A DNA stretch of 10,852 nt, from NCBI GenBank assembly GCA_964520885.1, contig CAZFQD010000076.1, forward strand, positions 1 through 10,852, written 5' to 3'. A program made the translations under genes and the position numbers. Shown here piece after piece: positions 6,501 through 10,852 of this stretch. This DNA is from CAZFQD01 sp964520885 (GTDB taxonomy: Bacteria > Bacillota > Clostridia > Oscillospirales > SIG519). How positions within the stretch are numbered: the stretch's first letter is position 1; each line of letters starts with the position of its first letter. The notes under the pieces are model-generated. The model saw nothing but the letters and a program-made list of their open reading frames with translations. It was not told where the DNA came from and searched no databases.

Positions 6501-7199
6501 ATGCTAATTTTATCAGTTGAAACAAGTGCAGTTTCGGCAAGTTGTGCTTTATTAGAGGATGACAAAATAATAGGCGAATATTTTATTAATAACCGTTTAA
6601 CTCATAGCAAAACATTAGTGCCAATGATAGAAAATATGCTAAAAATAGCTGAAATTAGCATTGAACAGGTTGATTTATTTGCAGTTAGCATTGGCCCGGG
6701 TTCTTTTACCGGTTTAAGAATTGGCATTGCAACAATTAAAGGAATAGTCGCCCCTCTTGACAAACCTTGCATTGGAGTTTCCACCTTAGAGGCTTTAGCA
6801 CAAAATGTAGTTATGCATAATGGGTTAATTTGCTGTGTAATGGACGCAAGATGTGAGCAGATTTATAATGCACTATTTATGAGTGATGGCAATAATATAG
6901 AAAGAATTTGCGACGATAGGGCTATTTCTATTAAAGAACTAAGCAATGAATTAGAAAAATTTAGTAAGAAAAAAATTATTTTAGTTGGCGATGGAGCAAA
7001 TTTGTGCTATAATCATATAAGAACAAATAATAATGTATCTTTGGCTACTCCTTTACTTTTATTTCAAAAGGCAAGTTCAGTTGCACTTTTGGCTAAAAAA
7101 TTATTTAATGAGGATAAAAGTATTACTTCTAATGAATTAAAACCCTTATATTTAAGGTTGCCACAAGCAGTAAGAGAATTAAAAAACAAAGGAGTTTAA
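6501..7199 (+). CDS. tsaB: tRNA threonylcarbamoyladenosine biosynthesis protein TsaB
   Basis: Scaffold and partner of TsaD in the complex that transfers threonylcarbamoyl to A37 of ANN-decoding tRNAs (t6A), working with TsaC and TsaE in the cytoplasm. The 232-aa product is full length. It has the ASKHA-type N-terminus LILSVETSAVSASCALL, the diagnostic SIGPGSFTGLRIG at 63-75, DARCEQIYNALF near 115-126 and the C-terminal LKPLYLRLPQA. The ATG is 7 nt after a strong AGGTGG site. The usual neighbours tsaE, tsaD and rimI are absent. The gene sits between ecfT and rpiB, and its final codons supply the AAAGGAG ribosome binding site for rpiB. Confidence 0.94.
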   Translation: MLILSVETSAVSASCALLEDDKIIGEYFINNRLTHSKTLVPMIENMLKIAEISIEQVDLFAVSIGPGSFTGLRIGIATIKGIVAPLDKPCIGVSTLEALAQNVVMHNGLICCVMDARCEQIYNALFMSDGNNIERICDDRAISIKELSNELEKFSKKKIILVGDGANLCYNHIRTNNNVSLATPLLLFQKASSVALLAKKLFNEDKSITSNELKPLYLRLPQAVRELKNKGV

Positions 7200-7202
7200 T
7201 TT

Positions 7203-7646
7203 ATGTTAGCAATTGGTTCTGACCATGGTGGATATACTTTAAAACAAAAAATAATTGAATATTTAAAGCAAAATAACATAGAATTTAAAGACTTTGGTAG
7301 TTTTGATAATGCATCAATTGACTATCCTAATATTGCTTTTCCTTTGGCAAAAGAGGTTGCTAATGGCAATTATGAAAAAGGTATTTTGATTTGCGGAACC
7401 GGTATTGGAATGTCCATAGCGGCTAACAAGGTAAAAGGCATTAGAGCGGCTGTTTGTTGCGATACATTTAGCACAAGATTTACAAGACTTCACAATAATG
7501 CAAATATTCTTTGCTTAGGTGGCAGAGTAATAGGCGATGGCCTGGCACTTGATATTATAGAAGTTTTTTTAAACACTAAGTTTGAAGGTGGAAGACACGC
7601 TAATAGAATAGCATTAATAACAAATATAGAAAATAATACTTTATAG
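7203..7646 (+). CDS. rpiB: ribose-5-phosphate isomerase B
   Basis: RpiB/LacAB-family sugar-phosphate isomerase interconverting ribulose-5-phosphate and ribose-5-phosphate in the pentose phosphate pathway. The 147-aa product has IGSDHGG at 4-10 (D7, H8), active-site C64 in ILICGTGIGMSIAANK, H97 in RLHNNAN, and the phosphate-contacting GGRHANR near 129-135. A cysteine at position 64 points to the bacterial RpiB type rather than the mycobacterial type that uses glutamate. The start lies 3 nt after the tsaB stop with an AAAGGAG site inside tsaB, which implies coupled translation. An allose- or galactose-6-phosphate isomerase role is possible, but the single subunit and the upp neighbour favour RpiB. 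Confidence 0.93.
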   Translation: MLAIGSDHGGYTLKQKIIEYLKQNNIEFKDFGSFDNASIDYPNIAFPLAKEVANGNYEKGILICGTGIGMSIAANKVKGIRAAVCCDTFSTRFTRLHNNANILCLGGRVIGDGLALDIIEVFLNTKFEGGRHANRIALITNIENNTL

Positions 7647-7660
7647 GAGATGAATTTTTT

Positions 7661-8293
7661 ATGAATAGTAAAATTCATATTATGACACATCCGTTAATTC
7701 AGCATAAGGTTTCTCTTTTAAGGGATAAGAACACAAGCTCAAAGGAGTTTCGTGAAATGATTGGCGAAATTTCTATGCTTATGTGCTATGAAGCCACAAG
7801 AGATTTGCCTTTAAAAGAGGTTGAAATCGAAACCCCTATTACCATTGCTAAAACAAAGGTTATTTCAGGTAAAAAATTAGCCGTTGTGCCTATTTTGCGT
7901 GCTGGTTTAGGTATGATGGAAGGAATTTTAAAATTAATACCTGCCGCAAAAGTAGGACATATTGGTCTTTACAGAGACCCGGAAACTTTAAATCCAGTTG
8001 AATATTATTGCAAAATGCCTGCCGATATTGAAGATAGAGATGTATTAATATTAGACCCTATGTTAGCAACAGGTGGCTCAGCAAGTGCGGCTATTCAATT
8101 TGTTAAAAATTATGGAGCTAAAACAGTTAAATTAATGTGTATTATTGCTTCACCTGAGGGTATTAAGAAAATTGAACAAGACCATTCCGATGTTGAAGTT
8201 TACTGTGCGGCTCTGGACCAAAAACTTAATGAACAAGGATATATTATTCCGGGCTTGGGTGATGCAGGGGATAGAATATTTGGAACAAAGTAG
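7661..8293 (+). CDS. upp: uracil phosphoribosyltransferase
   Basis: Pyrimidine salvage enzyme converting uracil and PRPP to UMP. The 210-aa product is full length. It has PILRAGLGM at 77-85, the PRPP-binding loop DPMLATGGSASAA at 132-144, and the uracil-binding C-terminal stretch GYIIPGLGDAGDR at 193-205. The ATG at 7661 is 11 nt after GGAG; that ribosome binding site overlaps the rpiB stop codon (TAGGAG), tying the two genes together. RpiB and Upp feed a common ribose-phosphate/PRPP pool, and the pair is close together in several Firmicutes, for example Bacillus subtilis. It is the last gene before the terminator near 8342. Confidence 0.96.
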   Translation: MNSKIHIMTHPLIQHKVSLLRDKNTSSKEFREMIGEISMLMCYEATRDLPLKEVEIETPITIAKTKVISGKKLAVVPILRAGLGMMEGILKLIPAAKVGHIGLYRDPETLNPVEYYCKMPADIEDRDVLILDPMLATGGSASAAIQFVKNYGAKTVKLMCIIASPEGIKKIEQDHSDVEVYCAALDQKLNEQGYIIPGLGDAGDRIFGTK

Positions 8294-8300
8294 TTATTAA

Positions 8301-8317
8301 GTGGAAAGTTGAAAGTT
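8301..8317 (+). repeat. GTTGAAA-type heptamers (about 2.4 copies)
   Basis: GTGGAAA followed by GTTGAAA and GTT, in 7-bp register directly after the upp stop codon. It matches the complement of the array upstream of ecfT. Confidence 0.5.
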
Positions 8318-8341
8318 AATGAAGAATTAGAGAAAATTTAT

Positions 8342-8390
8342 TGCCCTTGCCTGCATTTTTGATTTTTTGTAGGAAAGGGCATTTATTTTT
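8342..8390 (+). terminator. intrinsic terminator after upp
   Basis: Two 14-nt arms, 8342-8355 and 8368-8381, pair as TGCCCTT with AAGGGCA, one G-A mismatch, then CCTGCA with TGTAGG (one G-U). The loop is T-rich and the stem is followed by TTTATTTTT. This is a classic Rho-independent terminator closing the long plus-strand run. Confidence 0.88.
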
Positions 8391-8419
8391 CTAAATAACT
8401 ATGGTTTTATTCTAAATTT

Positions 8420-8428
8420 TGGTATAAT
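8420..8428 (+). promoter_or_regulatory. extended -10 promoter for rnr
   Basis: TGGTATAAT is an extended -10 (TGn) followed by a perfect TATAAT, just past the upp terminator and about 42 bp before the rnr start. The -35 region (around 8399-8405) is poor, which extended -10 promoters tolerate. It implies rnr is transcribed independently. Confidence 0.65.
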
Positions 8429-8469
8429 GAATTCATATTAGATAAAAATAATCAAAAAGGGGTGGTTTT

Positions 8470-10551
8470 GTGCTTACTAAGGAAAAAATTATTGAAGTTT
8501 TATCTAAAACTGAGCCTGTTTTTATAGAGGATTTAGCTTATTTGCTTGGCATTGAGGACATTAGCAAAACTGACCTTTTTGAATTAGTAAGAGAGTTAGA
8601 ACAGCAGGGCCAACTAATTTACACCAAAAAAAACAAAATAACCACAACTTTAAATATGAAATTAATTAGCGGAACTTTTATTTTTTCCTACGATACGGGG
8701 CTAATAAAAGTAGGAGAAAATCAAGTTAAAATTCCTGTTGAAAAAATGGGTGGTGCATTACCTTTTGATACTGTGCTGGTTAAACTCTCAAAGAGTGGAC
8801 AATTTGGAGAGGTTTATAAAGTTATCAAAAAAGCAGAGGCTTTATTTACCGGAGTTTTAAAAAAGAAAAATGGAGTTTATAATTTTATATTATCAAAAGG
8901 AAAGTTTTTATATAAAACAATAGTGGCAAATAAATTTTTAAATGGTGCTAAGAATAATGACAAGGTAAAAATTCAAATTGTTAGTTTTTCAATAAGGGAA
9001 GGTTTTTTAGCAAAGGTAGTAAAAGTTTTTGGAAATGCTTATACTAAGGATGCTAATTACTTAGCAATTTTAGATGCTAATGATATAATAACAGAGTTTT
9101 CCCCTCAAACCATAGACGATGCTAATAATAAAACAAAAGAAATAATTGATGAAAAAGTATTAATAAATCGACTTGACCTTAGAAACGAGGCGATATTTAC
9201 AATTGACCCTCACGATGCTTTGGATTTAGACGATGCAGTTTCTATAGAAAAAACTGAAAACGGCTATAAATTAGGAGTTCATATTGCTGATGTTTCGCAT
9301 TTTGTTGTATCAGGTTGTCCGCTTGATAAGGAGGCGATTTTAAGAGGGACTTCAGTTTATTTTGCCGACAAGGTAGTTCCAATGTTGCCAGAGCAGCTTT
9401 CAAACGGTGTTTGTTCTTTAAATGAAAAAGTGGATAGACTTGCAATGTCAGTTATTATGGAACTTGACCAAAATGGTAATGTAAAAGACTTTATTATTAA
9501 GGATAGTATTATTCGTTCTGTAAAAAAATGCTCTTATAGAGATATTAATAGCCTTATTTCAAAGACAAATGATGAGGAATTGGCAAAGTCTTATGAGGCA
9601 GTTTTGCCTTATTTAGATTTAATGCTTGAATTAGCGGAAAAATTAAGAAAAAAAAGATTTGCAAGAGGCTCATTAGATTTTGAATTAAATGAATCTAAGG
9701 TTATTTTAGACCAAAATGGAGTGCCAACTGAAATAATAAACAGAGTTCGTGGCGAAAGCGAAAAAATAATTGAGGAATTTATGCTTTTAGCTAATGAAAC
9801 TACTGCAAAATTTGTGTTTTTTCAAGAATTACCATACATTTATAGAATTCATGAAAAGCCTGATATTGATAAGATTAATAATTTAATTAAGGTAGTCCGT
9901 CTTTTAGGGTATTCTGCAAAAAGCATAAAAAATGGCATTCATCCTGCACAATTACAAAAAATAATTTCACATTTTATGAATACCAAATATGAAAAAGTAA
10001 TATCTATGCTTTCTCTTCGTTCTTTAGCAAAGGCAAAGTATAGCCAAATTTGTTTAGGGCATTTTGGCTTAAGTTTAGAATATTATTGCCATTTTACAAG
10101 CCCAATAAGACGATACCCCGATTTAGCCTGCCATAGAATTTTAAAGTATATTATTAACGGAGAAATGACAGAAAATAAGCAAAATAATTTAAAAAATTTC
10201 GTGGTGGATGCTTCTCTATCATCCTCACAAGCTGAAGTTAGAGCATTAACTGCCGAAAGGGCTATTGAGGATATGTATAAGGCTTGGTATATGAGCCTTC
10301 GCATAGGGCAAAGTTTTGATGGGGTAATTTCCTCTGTTACAAGCTTTGGTTTTTATGTTGAATTAGAAAACACAGTTGAAGGTTTAGTTAGAGTTTCCGA
10401 TTTAATTGATGACTATTATGTTTTTAATCAAGATAGGCTTTGCCTTGTTGGCGAGAGAACTAAACGAGTTTACAATATTGGTGACCAAATAAAAATAATT
10501 TGCACTGCCGCAGACATTTCAACAGGACAAATTGATTTTACCCCGTTTTAA
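8470..10551 (+). CDS. rnr: ribonuclease R (RNB-family 3'-5' exoribonuclease)
   Basis: Processive 3'-5' exoribonuclease that degrades structured RNA and takes part in mRNA, rRNA and tmRNA-linked decay. Order of parts in 693 aa: a winged-helix-like N-terminus (about 1-55), OB/cold-shock-type domains (about 60-190), the RNB catalytic domain (about 230-560) and a C-terminal S1 domain (about 612-692). Catalytic metal ligands D246, D252, D254 and D255 lie in TIDPHDALDLDDAVS, and HFTSPIRRYPDL at 541-552 is the second hallmark. At 693 aa it is shorter than E. coli RNase R (813) and lacks the usual lysine-rich tail after S1. The GTG start follows AAGGGGTGG. In many Firmicutes smpB follows rnr; here rnr is instead followed by terminator hairpins and no intact gene within the window. 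Confidence 0.95.
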   Translation: MLTKEKIIEVLSKTEPVFIEDLAYLLGIEDISKTDLFELVRELEQQGQLIYTKKNKITTTLNMKLISGTFIFSYDTGLIKVGENQVKIPVEKMGGALPFDTVLVKLSKSGQFGEVYKVIKKAEALFTGVLKKKNGVYNFILSKGKFLYKTIVANKFLNGAKNNDKVKIQIVSFSIREGFLAKVVKVFGNAYTKDANYLAILDANDIITEFSPQTIDDANNKTKEIIDEKVLINRLDLRNEAIFTIDPHDALDLDDAVSIEKTENGYKLGVHIADVSHFVVSGCPLDKEAILRGTSVYFADKVVPMLPEQLSNGVCSLNEKVDRLAMSVIMELDQNGNVKDFIIKDSIIRSVKKCSYRDINSLISKTNDEELAKSYEAVLPYLDLMLELAEKLRKKRFARGSLDFELNESKVILDQNGVPTEIINRVRGESEKIIEEFMLLANETTAKFVFFQELPYIYRIHEKPDIDKINNLIKVVRLLGYSAKSIKNGIHPAQLQKIISHFMNTKYEKVISMLSLRSLAKAKYSQICLGHFGLSLEYYCHFTSPIRRYPDLACHRILKYIINGEMTENKQNNLKNFVVDASLSSSQAEVRALTAERAIEDMYKAWYMSLRIGQSFDGVISSVTSFGFYVELENTVEGLVRVSDLIDDYYVFNQDRLCLVGERTKRVYNIGDQIKIICTAADISTGQIDFTPF

Positions 10552-10570
10552 TAATAAATATGCAAAAACA

Positions 10571-10597
10571 AATGGGAGGATGCCCTCATCCTCCATT
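10571..10597 (+). other. GC-rich hairpin after rnr
   Basis: GGAGGATG (10575-10582) pairs with CATCCTCC (10587-10594) around a CCCT loop, and AAT/ATT flanks extend the stem with one bulged G. No T-run follows, so it is not a classic terminator. It may protect the 3' end of the rnr mRNA or be part of a dispersed repeat. Confidence 0.6.
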
Positions 10598-10609
10598 GAT
10601 ATTGAAAAC

Positions 10610-10635
10610 AAAGTCCGCCGTTAAGGCGGATTTTT
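10610..10635 (+). terminator. intrinsic terminator after rnr
   Basis: AAAGTCCGCC (10610-10619) pairs with GGCGGATTTT (10625-10634) across a GTTAA loop, with one G-U pair. Five T residues sit at the 3' side of the stem. It lies about 60 nt past the rnr stop. Confidence 0.88.
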
Positions 10636-10658
10636 GCTATAAAAATTGCTGTATTAAT

Positions 10659-10813
10659 AGCACAATGAATAAAATACGGATATAGAGAATGCGAAAGCGA
10701 CCCACATATTTGCAAAAGTTGTCCAAACCTTAAACAACGCAACGAGCAAGTGCATTTGTTTTTGTCGTATTTTAGAAGAATTTGACGAACGAAATAAGTT
10801 GACATTTGAATAA
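10659..10813 (+). pseudogene. probable IS1182-like transposase remnant, C-terminal part, frameshifted
   Basis: Conceptual translation gives, in order but in different frames, STMNK, then YGYRECESDPHICKSCPNLKQ from about 10675 to 10737, then a TQRAS stretch, then RILEEFDERNKLT from 10766. This resembles the C-terminal zinc-binding-like part of IS1182-family transposases, which has the pattern T-N-x-x-GYREY-x-S-x-P-x-x-C-x-x-CP followed by CTQSK and RH-I-W-E-E. At least three frameshifts and several stops make it non-functional. No terminal inverted repeats or target duplications are visible. The match rests on remembered family patterns, so it is a moderate call. The rest of the ~300 bases after rnr holds the two hairpins and the promoter at the edge; I see no intact gene there. 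Confidence 0.5.
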
Positions 10814-10829
10814 TGGGGGGGGGTATAAT
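10799..10829 (+). promoter_or_regulatory. consensus promoter with a G9 tract in its spacer
   Basis: A perfect -35 TTGACA (10799-10804) and a perfect -10 TATAAT (10824-10829) are separated by 19 bp, two more than optimal. Nine consecutive G residues (10815-10823) lie directly next to the -10. It points rightward to a gene outside the window. Changes in tract length would alter the spacing and so promoter strength. Confidence 0.65.
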
Positions 10830-10852
10830 AGCATTATAGTAAAATAAAGGCA

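Noticed and set aside
6585..6790. Minus-strand open frame inside tsaB
   Set aside because: It overlaps the diagnostic GPGSFTGLRIG region of tsaB in antisense and has no supporting start signals.
10766..10774. CGTATTTTA with its complement at 10670-10678 as the ends of a small mobile element or structured RNA
   Set aside because: A single 9-bp AT-rich match separated by 87 nt is weak, with no target duplication, and the region is better explained by transposase-like coding remnants.
10548..10805. 85-residue minus-strand reading frame after rnr
   Set aside because: It runs antisense through two hairpins and the transposase remnant, has no ribosome binding site or recognisable motif, and has an unusual Cys/Leu-rich composition.

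Overview
The window is AT-rich DNA with short intergenic gaps, Shine-Dalgarno (SD)-led genes, frequent TTG and GTG starts and TGA used as stop. Together with a shared-type ECF transporter module (two different ATPases plus EcfT), a stand-alone TsaB, an rpiB-upp pair and a compact RNase R, this points to a low-G+C Firmicute. An anaerobic, probably uncultured member of Clostridia is the best guess. I cannot place it more precisely from sequence alone.

Layout. Positions 1-2572 are a minus-strand pair: a Gpi18-like polytopic glycosyltransferase followed, with a 14-bp overlap, by the 4Fe-4S rRNA methyltransferase RlmD. A 189-bp divergent gap carries a near-consensus sigma-A promoter (TTGACC, 17 bp, TATAAT). 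From it a plus-strand run begins: an orphan class I methyltransferase, ecfA1, ecfA2, ecfT, tsaB, rpiB and upp. The run closes at a strong intrinsic terminator near 8342-8390. A second promoter (extended -10) drives rnr (RNase R), which is followed by two hairpins, the second a good intrinsic terminator. The last ~215 bases hold no intact gene. They contain a probable frameshifted transposase remnant and a promoter with perfect -35 and -10 hexamers separated by a spacer that contains nine consecutive G.

How the genes work together. The products are housekeeping: rRNA methylation (RlmD, perhaps the orphan methyltransferase), the energising module for vitamin and micronutrient uptake (EcfA1-EcfA2-EcfT, with no substrate-binding S subunit here), t6A tRNA modification (TsaB), pentose phosphate interconversion (RpiB), uracil salvage (Upp) and RNA decay (RNase R). 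They form one transcriptional run more by proximity than by a shared pathway.

The unusual content lies between the genes. Most gaps in the plus-strand run carry short tandem repeats with a 7-bp period (units TTAGGAN, TTTCAAC or its complement GTTGAAA, and TATCAGT facing ACTGACT). One gap also has a 65-bp palindromic dispersed repeat that supplies the last five codons and the stop of ecfA2. I found no CRISPR array, tRNA, rRNA, prophage or defence system. The best candidate for something undescribed is the G9-spacer promoter at the right edge, which could be phase variable.
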